Shown one piece after another: positions 8,722-17,446 of a stretch of 64,000 nt of DNA. Source of the DNA: Nocardia panacis. GTDB taxonomy: Bacteria > Actinomycetota > Actinomycetes > Mycobacteriales > Mycobacteriaceae. The position numbers and the translations under genes were made by a program. Location: the NCBI RefSeq assembly GCF_003598715.1, contig NZ_QZFU01000041.1, positions 400,681-464,680 on the forward strand, read 5' to 3'. The number at the start of each line of letters is the position of its first letter. Within the stretch, counting starts at the first letter, position 1. The notes under the pieces were generated by a model. The model was not told the DNA's origin. It saw nothing but the letters and a program-made list of their open reading frames with translations, and made no database searches.

Positions 8722-8740
8722 TTAGGATACCCTATCCTCA
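8722..8740. promoter_or_regulatory. DtxR/IdeR-like iron box before the ABC genes
   Basis: TTAGGATACCCTATCCTCA agrees with 14 of 19 positions of the mycobacterial IdeR consensus and contains a perfect AGGATA / TATCCT inverted repeat with a 3-bp centre. It lies right after a TTGACC (8715-8720) and just before the second TetR operator. The ABC genes look like siderophore transporters, which fits iron control. This is similarity to a known consensus, not proof of binding. Confidence 0.45.
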
Positions 8741-8745
8741 GTGAG

Positions 8746-8766
8746 TGACTGACTGTCGGTCAGTGG
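8746..8766. promoter_or_regulatory. Second copy of the TetR operator, upstream of the ABC pair
   Basis: The 21 bases match the reverse complement of the 8025-8045 palindrome at 18 positions, with arms TGACTGAC and GTCAGTGG. It lies 37 bp before the ABC start codon and should bring the ABC genes under the same repressor. Confidence 0.8.
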
Positions 8767-8803
8767 ATGCGAACCGCACTGCCAATACCCCAAGGGAAGG
8801 CAT

Positions 8804-10618
8804 ATGACGACAACGGAAGTGATCCACCAGAGCCCCGCCCCGGCGGCGGCCCCGCCCCCTGAAGAACCCGGCCCCCAGCTGATCAGCACCGCCGCCGCGG
8901 CGCGTCTGCTGCGCCCGGTCCGGCTGCATCTGATCACCTGCGCCGTGCTCTCGGCTCTAGGGGCGGCCGCCGGATTCGCCCCCTACGTGGCCATCGCCGA
9001 GATCGCCCGCGCGGTCATCGCGAATCCGAATGTGGCCGCCCAAGCGGGCCTGGTGTGGACCTGGGTCGGCATCGGTGCGGCCGGTGCGCTCGCCCGCCTG
9101 CTGCTACTCGGGTTCTCCTCGCATATCGGCCACTACGCGGACGCGGAGATCCTGTGGGATATCCGCACCCGAATCGTCGCGCGACTGGGCGTCGTGCCGC
9201 TCGGCTGGTTCCGTTCGGTGGGCTCCGGTCAGATCAAGAAGGTCATGACCGACGACCTGGAGGAGATGCACCACCTCATCGCCCACGCCCTCGGCGAGAT
9301 CATCGCGGGCGTCACCGCGATGCTCGTCGGCTTCGGCTACCTGATCTTCGTCGACTGGCGCATGGCGCTGGTGACCGTCGCGGTCCCGCTGCTCATGATG
9401 ATCAGCTTCCGCGTCGCCATGCGCTCCATGACCAGCCACATGACCCGCCTGATCGAGGCCGAGGGCCGCATCAGCGCCGCGAGCGTCGAATACGCCGACG
9501 GCATCGCCGTGGTCAAGACCTTCGGCAGCGGCGGCCGCATCCTGGACCGCTTCGGCGCGGCCGTGCGCGAACAGACCGCCGCCATGAAGGTCTGGGTCGA
9601 CGAAACCCGCTACAGCTCGGCCCTGAGCCAGTTGCTCAGCTCGGAGATGACGGTGCTCACCGTGGTGCTCGCCGCCGGTGTCGTCTTTGTCGGCTCGGGC
9701 TCCCTCGCGGTCCCCGACCTGCTGCCCTTCCTCGTCGTCGGCATCGGCCTGCCCACCTCGTTCACCCCGATCATCAATGGCATCCAGGGGCTGCGCAAAG
9801 CCCGCATGGCGGCCGACCGCATCGAGACCCTGCTGCACAAGGAGCCGCTGCCCGAACCGGTTCGGCCGCGGCAGCCGCAGGGGAACCGCATCGAACTCGA
9901 CCACGTGTCCTTCTCCTACGACGGCGTCGGCCAGGCCGTGCACGACATCAGCGCCGTCTGCGCACCCGGCACCGTCACCGCCGTGGTCGGCCCCTCCGGC
10001 GCGGGCAAGTCCACCCTGGCCTGCCTGCTGCCCCGCTTCTACGACACCACCTCGGGCACGATCCGCGTCGGCGGCGTCGATATCCGCGAAATACCCACCA
10101 CCACACTGCTTTCCAGCATGACGCTGGTCTTCCAGGAGGTGGTGCTGCTGCGCGACACCGTCACCGAGAACATCCGCATCGGCCGCCCCACCGCCACCGA
10201 CGACGAGGTGCGCCGCGCCGCAAAGGCCGCCCAAATCCACGACGTCGTCGAGGCGCTCCCCAACGGCTACGACACCGTGCTCGACGGCGGCACCGGCGGC
10301 CTGTCCGGCGGTGAACGCCAGCGACTCACCATCGCCAGGGCCATCCTCGCCGCCGCACCCATCGTCATCCTCGACGAGGCCACCGCCGCCCTGGACCCCG
10401 ACGGCGAGGCCGCCGTCCAGGACGCGCTGTCCGAACTGGTCGTCGGCAAGACGGTCATCGTGATCGCGCACCGCCTGCACACCATCGCGGGCGCGGACCA
10501 GATCCTGGTCATGGATCGCGGCAGGCTCGTCGAATCCGGCACCCACACCTCCCTGCGCGCCGCGGGCGGACTCTACGCCCGCATGTGGCGCGCCCAGCAG
10601 AACGGGGACCAAGCATGA
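8804..10618 (+). CDS. ABC half-transporter 1 (permease-ATPase fusion, YbtP/IrtA-like)
   Basis: 604 residues. A proline-rich N-terminus and six membrane segments (about 35-330) precede a nucleotide-binding domain with Walker A GPSGAGKST, signature LSGGERQR and Walker B IVILDEATAALD. The PLGWF block in the first cytoplasmic loop is shared with the siderophore importers IrtAB and YbtPQ, which have an exporter fold but import. No siderophore-reductase domain is fused, unlike mycobacterial IrtA. It overlaps the next gene by ATGA, so the two halves are translationally coupled and likely form a heterodimer. Import of a metal chelate or export of a product are both possible. Confidence 0.9.
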   Translation: MTTTEVIHQSPAPAAAPPPEEPGPQLISTAAAARLLRPVRLHLITCAVLSALGAAAGFAPYVAIAEIARAVIANPNVAAQAGLVWTWVGIGAAGALARLLLLGFSSHIGHYADAEILWDIRTRIVARLGVVPLGWFRSVGSGQIKKVMTDDLEEMHHLIAHALGEIIAGVTAMLVGFGYLIFVDWRMALVTVAVPLLMMISFRVAMRSMTSHMTRLIEAEGRISAASVEYADGIAVVKTFGSGGRILDRFGAAVREQTAAMKVWVDETRYSSALSQLLSSEMTVLTVVLAAGVVFVGSGSLAVPDLLPFLVVGIGLPTSFTPIINGIQGLRKARMAADRIETLLHKEPLPEPVRPRQPQGNRIELDHVSFSYDGVGQAVHDISAVCAPGTVTAVVGPSGAGKSTLACLLPRFYDTTSGTIRVGGVDIREIPTTTLLSSMTLVFQEVVLLRDTVTENIRIGRPTATDDEVRRAAKAAQIHDVVEALPNGYDTVLDGGTGGLSGGERQRLTIARAILAAAPIVILDEATAALDPDGEAAVQDALSELVVGKTVIVIAHRLHTIAGADQILVMDRGRLVESGTHTSLRAAGGLYARMWRAQQNGDQA

Positions 10619-12354
10619 TCCGCCACCTGTACCGGCTCTGGCCCAACCCGCGGCCACTGGTGCAGCTCATCGCCCTGCACGCCTGCCTGGCCATTCTCCA
10701 GGGACTGCTGCTCGGGCTGCTCATCCCGATCCTGCGCGCCCTGCTGCGCCCCGAACCGGATCTGGCCGCCGCCCGCCCGTGGCTCATCCTCGGCGCGCTC
10801 GGCGCACTGATCTACGCGGTGCTGAAGGTGATCGCCAGCCCGGTCGGCTTCGCCGCCAGCATGAAAATGGCCGAACAGATGCGCCACCACCTCATGGGGC
10901 ATGTCACCACGCTGCCGCTCGGCTGGTTCACCGGGGAGAGCAAGGCGCGGCTCGCGCGCACCGTCACCACCTCGGCGGGCAATGTCGCGCACCTGGCCGC
11001 GACCTTCGGGCCGCCCGCCATCTCGGGTGTGCTCACCCCGCTCACCGTCGTATGCGTCACCTTCGTCGTCGACTGGCGCGCGGCGCTGCTGTTGCTCGTC
11101 ATCCTGCCCTTCGCCTTCCTGGCCCTGCGCCGCGCGGGCCGCATCCAGAAGGAGGCCGATCACGAACTCGAACAGAACGCGGTCGAAATCGCCAGCCGCG
11201 CCATCGAATTCGGGCAGGCGCAACCGGTGCTGCGGGCGGCGGGGCACGGCGTCACCGGCGGGGCGCGCATGCGCGCCGCCCTGGACGAACACCGCCTGAG
11301 CTACCGGCGCGGGCTGCGCCGGTCCTTGTTCCCGGACCTCACCTACACCGGTGTGGTCATGCTCGGTTTCGCGGCCGCCCTCGTCCTGGGCGCCACGTTC
11401 CTGCTCGGTGGTGAATTGGCCGTCGCGGATATCGTCGCGCTGCTCGTGCTGGCCGTGCGCTTCCTCGAACCGCTCGGCACCCTCACCGAACTGCTCGGCA
11501 CCCTGCACGCCATGGACAATGCCGTGGCCCGAGTCGAGGCCGTGCTCAATACGCCCGCGCTGCCGCGCAGTGCGCATCCGGTGCGCGAAATTCGGGACGC
11601 CACCATCGAATTCGAGGATGTCACCTACTCCTACGGCGATACGGCCGCCCTCTCGCGGGTGAGTTTCACCTGCCGTCCGGGCACCACCACCGCGCTCATC
11701 GGTCCCTCCGGCTCCGGGAAGACCACCGTCACCCGGTTGGTCGCCCGCTTCTTCGACGTGGACTCCGGCAGTGTGCGCGTCGGTGGCGTCGACGTGCGCG
11801 ATCTGGACCAAGCCGCGCTGCTCGGCGAGATCGCCATCGTCTTCCAGGACGTCTACCTGTTCGACACCACCATCGAGGAGAACCTGCGCATCGCCCGCCC
11901 CGAGGCCACCGCAGCGGAACTGCGGGAGGCCGCGCGCGCCGCCCGCCTCGACGAGGTCGTCGCCCGATTGCCCGAAGGGTGGGCCACCAGGGTCGGCGAG
12001 GGCGGCGCGCAACTGTCCGGTGGTGAACGCCAACGCGTCTCCATCGCACGGGCTTTCCTCAAGCACGCCCGCATCGTCCTGCTCGACGAGGCCGGTTCGG
12101 CCCTGGATCCGGAGAACGAGAACGCCATCGGCGCGGCCATCGCCAACCTCGGTCGCGATCCCGAACGCACCCTCATCGTGATCGCCCACCGCCCGGCCAC
12201 CCTCGCCACCGCCGACCACGTCGTCACCCTGGACTCCGGCGCGGTCTCCGAGATCGATACCCCCGCCCAACTCCGTGCCGCAGGCGGCATTTTCGCCCGC
12301 CTCTACACCCAGTACGAACACGCCAGGAACTGGCATATCACCACCACCGCCTGA
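10615..12354 (+). CDS. ABC half-transporter 2 (permease-ATPase fusion, YbtQ/IrtB-like)
   Basis: 579 residues, coupled to the first half by an ATGA overlap. Six membrane segments (about 20-310) with PLGWFTGESKARL in the first cytoplasmic loop are followed by an ATPase with Walker A GPSGSGKTT, signature LSGGERQR and Walker B IVLLDEAGSALD. In the Walker B end the usual ATSALD reads AGSALD, a common variant in this subfamily. The partner is the preceding gene. A strong hairpin terminator follows 14 bp after the stop, ending this transcription unit. Confidence 0.9.
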   Translation: MIRHLYRLWPNPRPLVQLIALHACLAILQGLLLGLLIPILRALLRPEPDLAAARPWLILGALGALIYAVLKVIASPVGFAASMKMAEQMRHHLMGHVTTLPLGWFTGESKARLARTVTTSAGNVAHLAATFGPPAISGVLTPLTVVCVTFVVDWRAALLLLVILPFAFLALRRAGRIQKEADHELEQNAVEIASRAIEFGQAQPVLRAAGHGVTGGARMRAALDEHRLSYRRGLRRSLFPDLTYTGVVMLGFAAALVLGATFLLGGELAVADIVALLVLAVRFLEPLGTLTELLGTLHAMDNAVARVEAVLNTPALPRSAHPVREIRDATIEFEDVTYSYGDTAALSRVSFTCRPGTTTALIGPSGSGKTTVTRLVARFFDVDSGSVRVGGVDVRDLDQAALLGEIAIVFQDVYLFDTTIEENLRIARPEATAAELREAARAARLDEVVARLPEGWATRVGEGGAQLSGGERQRVSIARAFLKHARIVLLDEAGSALDPENENAIGAAIANLGRDPERTLIVIAHRPATLATADHVVTLDSGAVSEIDTPAQLRAAGGIFARLYTQYEHARNWHITTTA

Positions 12355-12368
12355 CCCGACCCGTCCAC

Positions 12369-12403
12369 ACCCCGCCCCGGTGCTCGTCCGGGGCGGGGTG
12401 TTT
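12369..12403 (+). terminator. Intrinsic terminator after the ABC genes
   Basis: A 12-bp perfect GC-rich stem (ACCCCGCCCCGG / CCGGGGCGGGGT) with a 7-nt loop is followed by GTTT. Confidence 0.8.
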
Positions 12404-13005
12404 CGCTGGACACCCGCAATCCCGTTGCCACACACCACCTTCTCCGCTCGACCATGTCGATTGCCTGCCGGGGTTGACGGGTAACCAAACAAACTCGAGA
12501 GCCGGCGGAATCTCGAAGAGGTCGAGTGGATCGCTGAGGTGTCGCCGGTGCTCGAGCGAGTGTCCAGTTTGCGAGACTCGCTGGGAGGTTCGCAGGGGCG
12601 GAGTGGAACATGTTCTGGTTGGCTGGGATTGGGTGGGCGTCGAAGTAATTCGTCGGTGCCCCTTGTCGATTCGGCGTCTCGAGGAGTGGGATCCTCTGTG
12701 GATGATCCGGGCTGGGCAAACGCTCGGTGACCAGGCAGGAAACGGGAGATTTGGGGGATTGCGTTGTGCTCCATGGCTTTCCATGGAGTGGAAGCCCGCT
12801 TCCCCCACCAGTGACTCTGGGGCTAACATCGCACAGTGACAGTCAGCGCCGAGCTCATTCGACATCGTGAGTGCGGCTCGGGCCATTCGCTGGGGCAATC
12901 GCCCGACGCGACATAGGATTTCGAGTCGTCCGCCCGCCGAGCGGTTGCGGCGACGGCCGAGTGACTCCATCCGCACCGCGTCCGCCCGACAAGGAGATAA
13001 CGGCA
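12404..13005. other. 602-bp stretch with no convincing gene
   Basis: Open frames on both strands are of low complexity and lack family features or good ribosome sites. It should hold the promoter of the P450 gene. A TAGGAT hexamer near 12,914 could be a -10 box, but no convincing -35 is seen. Nothing else is recognised. Confidence 0.5.
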
Positions 13006-14280
13006 GTGCAGCAAGAGACGCAACCCGCCCGAATCGAGCATCCGCCCATGCCCATCGAGGAGGTCGGGCCGAGGGTTGCGATCTACACCGAGGAATTCGC
13101 GGCCGACCCGCACGGCACCTACCGCTGGATGCGTGACCGATACGGTTCGCTGGTTCCGGTGGAGATCTGGCCCGGCGTCCCGGCCACCCTGGTCATCGGC
13201 TATCACACCGCGGTCCGCATCCTCAACGATCCGCAGCACTTCTCCTACGATCCGAGGATCTGGCAGGAGAGCGTGCCCGCCGACCTGCCGATCATGCCCA
13301 TGATCGAATGGCGGCCGAACGCGCTGCGCACCAACGGCAACACCGCCGAGCACCGGCGCTACCGCACCGCCACCAATGACGCGCTGGCCGGGGTGGACCA
13401 GCACGCGCTGCGTCCGATGGTGGCCAAACTCGCGGGTCCGCTGATCAACTCGTTCTGCGCCGACGGCTCGGCCGACCTGCTCGGCCAATACATTCTGCCG
13501 CTGGTGTTCTCGGTGCTCAACGAGATGATCGGCTGCCCGCCGGAGATCGGTCAGCAGGTCGCGCAGGCCAGTGCCGCACTGTTCGAGGGCGCCGAGAACG
13601 CCACGGTCAACGCGATGTTGGACGCGGCCCTGCTGCAGCTGACCAGGCTGCGCCGCGCCGAACCGGGCGACGATATGACCACCCGGATGCTGCGGCACTC
13701 GGCGGATCTGTCCGATACCGAGATGGTGCACCAGTTGGTCACCTGCTATTCGGCGGGTATCGAGATCCCGCAGAATCTGATCGCCAACACCCTGCTGCTG
13801 ATGCTCACCGACCCCCGATTCGTCGGGGAGAACGTCGGTTTCGCCCCGCCGACCACCACCGCGCTCGACGAGATCCTGGCCACCGACCCGCCGCTGGCCA
13901 ACTACTGCGTCACCTACCCGCAGCAGCCGATCCTGATCGACAATGTGTGGCTGCCCGCGCATCAACCGGTGATCACCAGCATCGCCGCCTGCAACAACAG
14001 TCCGGAGCTCAATACCGGTGACTATCAAAACAATGGCTGGAATCTCGCGTGGGGCGCAGGCCCGCATGCCTGCCCCGCCGGCGCCCGCTCGGCCGCGTAC
14101 GTGATCGCCCACGAGGGTATCGATCAACTCTTGGACACGCTGCCCGAACTGCGCTTGGCCGTGCCCGCGCGGGATCTGGTGTGGCGTCCCGGTCCGTTCC
14201 ATCGGGCGCTGTCGGCTCTGCCGGTGGTGTTCCCGCCGTCGCCCCCCATCCGGATGGCAGGTAAGGACCAGCGCTTATGA
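13006..14280 (+). CDS. Cytochrome P450 lacking the ExxR arginine (CYP157/conservon-like)
   Basis: 424 residues. The GTG start at 13006 follows AAGGAG by nine bases. The heme loop LAWGAGPHACPAG is intact with Cys356 as the iron ligand. Two hallmark features are changed: the K-helix ExxR is Glu289-Ile-Leu-Ala292, so the arginine is gone, and the I-helix AGx(D/E)T reads AGIEI (250-254), so the proton-relay threonine is isoleucine. The segment ALDEILATDPPLANYCVTY resembles P450s of Streptomyces conservons (CYP156/157), where ExxR is also lost. It could be catalytic in an unusual way or have a sensory role. It is followed 104 bp later by the acyl-CoA oxidase-like gene. Confidence 0.88.
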   Translation: MQQETQPARIEHPPMPIEEVGPRVAIYTEEFAADPHGTYRWMRDRYGSLVPVEIWPGVPATLVIGYHTAVRILNDPQHFSYDPRIWQESVPADLPIMPMIEWRPNALRTNGNTAEHRRYRTATNDALAGVDQHALRPMVAKLAGPLINSFCADGSADLLGQYILPLVFSVLNEMIGCPPEIGQQVAQASAALFEGAENATVNAMLDAALLQLTRLRRAEPGDDMTTRMLRHSADLSDTEMVHQLVTCYSAGIEIPQNLIANTLLLMLTDPRFVGENVGFAPPTTTALDEILATDPPLANYCVTYPQQPILIDNVWLPAHQPVITSIAACNNSPELNTGDYQNNGWNLAWGAGPHACPAGARSAAYVIAHEGIDQLLDTLPELRLAVPARDLVWRPGPFHRALSALPVVFPPSPPIRMAGKDQRL

Positions 14281-14384
14281 GTTGAACACCGCAGGGTTTC
14301 CGAGCAAGAACCCGGGTGGCGCGCCCGGGGTGGACCACTCCGCGCGTCGCCGCGCGCGGTGTTGACAGATTCAGGTGAGTGTCG

Positions 14385-16178
14385 ATGACAACTACAGATT
14401 TCGCCGCCGCGACTTCGGCCCAGCGGGAATCGGAAACCGTCGAAGCATTGCGGGAGGTGATCTTCGGTGCTCACATGGCATTGCACGCCAGAGTCCGCGA
14501 CGTTGTGGCCGGACTGTCCGACTCGCCCCCGTCGGGACTCACCTTCGCCGCCGAGACCGAGCGCGCGCCGCACCTGCTGCGCGGTGTGATCGCCGGTCTG
14601 GGCAGGCCCGCCCGCGAGATCGCCGCCGACGCGCAGCTGCGCGGCGCGCTGTGCGAGTGGGCGCAGGTCGCCGCGCCGCGCTTACTGCTGGTGTTGACCG
14701 GGCATTTCGATCTCGCCATCGGCGCCATCCTCGGTTTGGGTGACGGGTCGGCCTACCAGCAGGACTGTCTGTCCGAACTCGATACCGGCGCGGCGATCGG
14801 CGTGCTGATGCTGACCGAACTCGGCGGCACGAATGGCGCCGATCATCAGACCACCGCGACGTGGGATCCGCAGGCGGAGGGGTTCCGGTTGACCACGCCG
14901 ACCGCGACGGCCATCAAGTCCATGCCGAATGTCGCCGATCCCGGCGTCCCGAAAACCGTTGTGGTGACGGCCCGCCTGATCGTCGACGGACGCGATGAGG
15001 GTGTGCTGCCGTTCCTGCTGCGACTGCGCACCGCAACGGGTTTGGCCGAGGGCGTGCATGTGGTTCGCCTGCCGGACAAGGGTTCCGCGCCGATGGATCA
15101 TGCCCTGATTCGCTTCGATCAGGTCCTGCTGCCGCGCGAGGCGCTGCTCGGCGGCGACTGGGCGCGGATGACCCCCGACGGCCGCCTGGAGTGCGACCTG
15201 CCGCCGCGTCGCCGCTTCCACGCCGCCATCAGCGTGCTCGGCAACGGCCGCCTGGATCTGGCCAATGCCGCCATCGCCAGCGCCCGCGCCGCCCTCGGTG
15301 GCCTGGTGAACTACACCGGTCAGCGCAGGCCGGGCTCCGGGATATCGATGGCCGAGCGCGACGCCGTCAGCCGCGACCTGGTCTCCGGGGTGGCCGCGGT
15401 GTACGCGACGAGTGTGCTGGGACGGCGGATTCGGGATCTGCGCGCCGACTCCTCCGGCACCGACCGGCAGCAGGCGCTGTGGTCGATGCTGGCGAAACCG
15501 CTGCTGTCCAATACCGCCCGCCAGGTGCTCATCACCTGCCGCGAACGCGCCGGATGGCAGGGCGCGCTGCGCACCAATCATCTGGTCGACTGGATCGGCA
15601 ACCTCGACGCCATCATCACCGCCGAGGGCGAGAATCAGATCATGCAGGTCACCGCAGGGAAGGCGGTGGAGGATCTGACGGCGCTGCGGCTCCCCGGCAC
15701 CCCTGCCGAAATGCCCTGGTACATCGACCTTCTCGGGGTGCGGGAACGCGCCATCGCGGACGGGATCCGCACCGGTGATCACGCGGCGGCCGGTATTGCC
15801 TTCGGCCCCGATTCGGCGGCCATCGAATTGGCCACCGCCACCGCCGAACGATTATCCGCCACCGCTGTTTTCGCGGCCGCGCGGACAGTAGACGATATCG
15901 ACGCGCGGGAACTCGTCGAGGCGGCGGCCGCCGCCTACGCGCTCGACCGTATTCACGCCAACGGCACCTGGTACGCCGCGCACGGGCATCTCGCCGCCGA
16001 TCGGGCCGCCGCCGTGGCCTCGGAGCTGCGCGAGCACTACACCTTCCTGTCCACCCACCTACCCACGTTGGTAGCCGCTTTCGACCTGCCCGAACTGCCC
16101 GGTCCTATTTTCTCGGACAACTACGTCCGTGCCTGGCAGGACTACTCCGGCTGGGCCGACACCATTTTCGTGTCGTAA
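14385..16178 (+). CDS. Acyl-CoA oxidase-like flavoprotein
   Basis: 597 residues, the size of peroxisomal-type acyl-CoA oxidases rather than of dehydrogenases. Start at the ATG 14385 after AGGTGAG; an in-frame GTG lies two codons upstream. The middle flavin domain is seen in GVLMLTELGGTNGADHQTTA, and the C-terminal active-site loop reads AEGENQIMQ, matching the YEGEN block of the family with the catalytic glutamate kept. Alpha,beta-oxidation of an acyl-CoA or acyl-carrier substrate with oxygen is expected. It probably forms a two-gene unit with the P450. Whether the pair belongs to the upstream cluster is inferred from position only. Confidence 0.82.
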   Translation: MTTTDFAAATSAQRESETVEALREVIFGAHMALHARVRDVVAGLSDSPPSGLTFAAETERAPHLLRGVIAGLGRPAREIAADAQLRGALCEWAQVAAPRLLLVLTGHFDLAIGAILGLGDGSAYQQDCLSELDTGAAIGVLMLTELGGTNGADHQTTATWDPQAEGFRLTTPTATAIKSMPNVADPGVPKTVVVTARLIVDGRDEGVLPFLLRLRTATGLAEGVHVVRLPDKGSAPMDHALIRFDQVLLPREALLGGDWARMTPDGRLECDLPPRRRFHAAISVLGNGRLDLANAAIASARAALGGLVNYTGQRRPGSGISMAERDAVSRDLVSGVAAVYATSVLGRRIRDLRADSSGTDRQQALWSMLAKPLLSNTARQVLITCRERAGWQGALRTNHLVDWIGNLDAIITAEGENQIMQVTAGKAVEDLTALRLPGTPAEMPWYIDLLGVRERAIADGIRTGDHAAAGIAFGPDSAAIELATATAERLSATAVFAAARTVDDIDARELVEAAAAAYALDRIHANGTWYAAHGHLAADRAAAVASELREHYTFLSTHLPTLVAAFDLPELPGPIFSDNYVRAWQDYSGWADTIFVS

Positions 16179-16270
16179 TGCCCTGAGTGCGTCGGGGTCT
16201 CGCGCAGGTGAGACCCCGAAGCACTTCCTCATCCTTCGCCGGTATGCCCCCCCGCTGGGCTCGCGTGAAT

Positions 16271-16591
16271 TCAGCGGGTGCCGTCGGCCACCCGTTCTCG
16301 CATGCGGGGCAGCGGGACGGTGCCCTTTTCGAGCATGGTGCGATGGATATCCCGAATATCCAAGCCGGGGGCGGATTGTCGAGCCTGCTGGAAGGTGAGA
16401 TAGCGGCGACGGTAGGCGAGGGCTTGGGCGGGGAGATCGGTGGCGTCCAGGCTGCTTCCTTGGCTGCGGGGATCGGAGTCGGAAGGTGCGAGAAAACGCA
16501 CAATGCCGATGTGCGAACGTAAGCTCTCACGGTGTTGGAGTTCGCGATTGAAGATCTTCGCCACGTCCGCCTTCGGATTGGGCGATGGCAT
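16271..16591 (-). pseudogene. Remnant resembling the C-terminus of a DUF885 protein
   Basis: The last 60 residues (LPAQALAYRRRYLTFQQARQ, then LDIRDIHRTMLEKGTVPLP) resemble the end of DUF885 putative metallopeptidases, where a GY-x-K-I helix and a DIR-x-FHD...G-x-(V/L)PL block close the protein. Nothing upstream looks like the remaining 500 or so residues, so this would be a decayed 3' end. The match is from memory of the family and is weak. Confidence 0.35.
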
Positions 16592-16831
16592 TTCCGCACT
16601 TGGCGCACCTGGGGGATGGAGCTACCCAAGGGGTACCGCGAACCGAAACTGGTCTACGCCGTCGAACTGCTCGACGAGGACGACAGAAGTGTGGGCCAAC
16701 TTGGCGCGTTCGTCTCGAGGGAGATGGCTGAGGCTTGCGTGGCGCGGCTCGAGGTCGAGGGTTGTACCGACCTGGTCATCAATATGATTCCGGTCCACAC
16801 CCGGCTGGAGGACTGGCAGTTCGATCGGTAG
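16532..16831 (+). CDS. Small hypothetical protein
   Basis: 99 residues from a GTG at 16532, or 71 residues from the ATG at 16616. The second half (KLVYAVELLDEDDRSVGQLG, then MAEACVARLEVEGCTDLVIN) looks like a genuine compact alpha/beta fold. No family is recognised and no ribosome site decides the start; the first 30 residues overlap the antisense DUF885-like remnant and may not be coding. Function unknown. Confidence 0.45.
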   Translation: MLEFAIEDLRHVRLRIGRWHFRTWRTWGMELPKGYREPKLVYAVELLDEDDRSVGQLGAFVSREMAEACVARLEVEGCTDLVINMIPVHTRLEDWQFDR

Positions 16832-16969
16832 GTTGCGTGAATGCTCACCCTGCGGTCCGCGCGCTGAACCCGATGGCCTTGGCCTGGACTCCACAGGTTC
16901 CCGCTGCTGCGGAGTTGTCGAGTGCGAAAGTGGGCCATAGCCAACCGTGACCGTGTCGACTGTCGGCTA

Positions 16970-17440
16970 CTAGAAGTATTCCTTGAGCATTTCGGTCGAC
17001 CAAGCAGCTTGCTGGACCGGTCCTCGCGGGCCGAACTCGGCGAACCATGGCTTGATGTCCAGTACCGGGGTTCCGTCTACCGCGTCCAGCTCGGCGACGT
17101 GCAGATCCAGGCCGTCGACCCGCAGGAGTCGAGTGCGGGACACGCCGAGCCAGTTGACGCGGCGCATGTTTCGGTGTCCGAAGATGCCGACCTTGGGCCA
17201 CTCAGGGTTGTCCCGCGCGCTTCGAGCACCGAAGTGCAGATCGGTCTGGTCTGTCAGGTGGAAGCGGAACACGACTTCGAGGTGGCTGAAGGAGTCCAAG
17301 CCTTGCACGGATTCCTCCGTGAACCGAGGATCATCGATCCGAATGATGGCTTCGGTGCCTGCCCAGTGATCGTCCGTGGGTTCGCGTCTGCCGCCGACGA
17401 CGTGCGCGATCGGCACTACCTCGAAAGTCTCATCCGACAT
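16970..17440 (-). CDS. TsaA/TrmO-type SAM-dependent methyltransferase domain protein
   Basis: 156 residues, a single TsaA-like beta-barrel domain (UPF0066/YaeB). Landmarks are the N-terminal VVPIAHVVGGR, the FSHLEVVFRFH segment, GHRNMRRVNWLGVSRTRLL and DGTPVLDIKPW. In E. coli the family member TrmO methylates N6-threonylcarbamoyl-adenosine 37 of tRNA. This protein lacks the C-terminal extension of TrmO and may act on another substrate. It lies 6 bp after the TPR-type gene on the same strand and is probably cotranscribed with it. Confidence 0.8.
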   Translation of the reverse strand: MSDETFEVVPIAHVVGGRREPTDDHWAGTEAIIRIDDPRFTEESVQGLDSFSHLEVVFRFHLTDQTDLHFGARSARDNPEWPKVGIFGHRNMRRVNWLGVSRTRLLRVDGLDLHVAELDAVDGTPVLDIKPWFAEFGPRGPVQQAAWSTEMLKEYF

Positions 17441-17446
17441 CGGTTC

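Noticed and set aside
8804..12354. Calling the ABC pair a lipid flippase of MsbA type
   Set aside because: MsbA works as a homodimer. Two different coupled halves with the PLGWF loop and an iron-box-like site fit the YbtPQ/IrtAB group better, though substrate and direction remain open.
12303..12976. Minus-strand frames between the ABC genes and the P450
   Set aside because: Low complexity, no family features, no good start; they run through the terminator hairpin.
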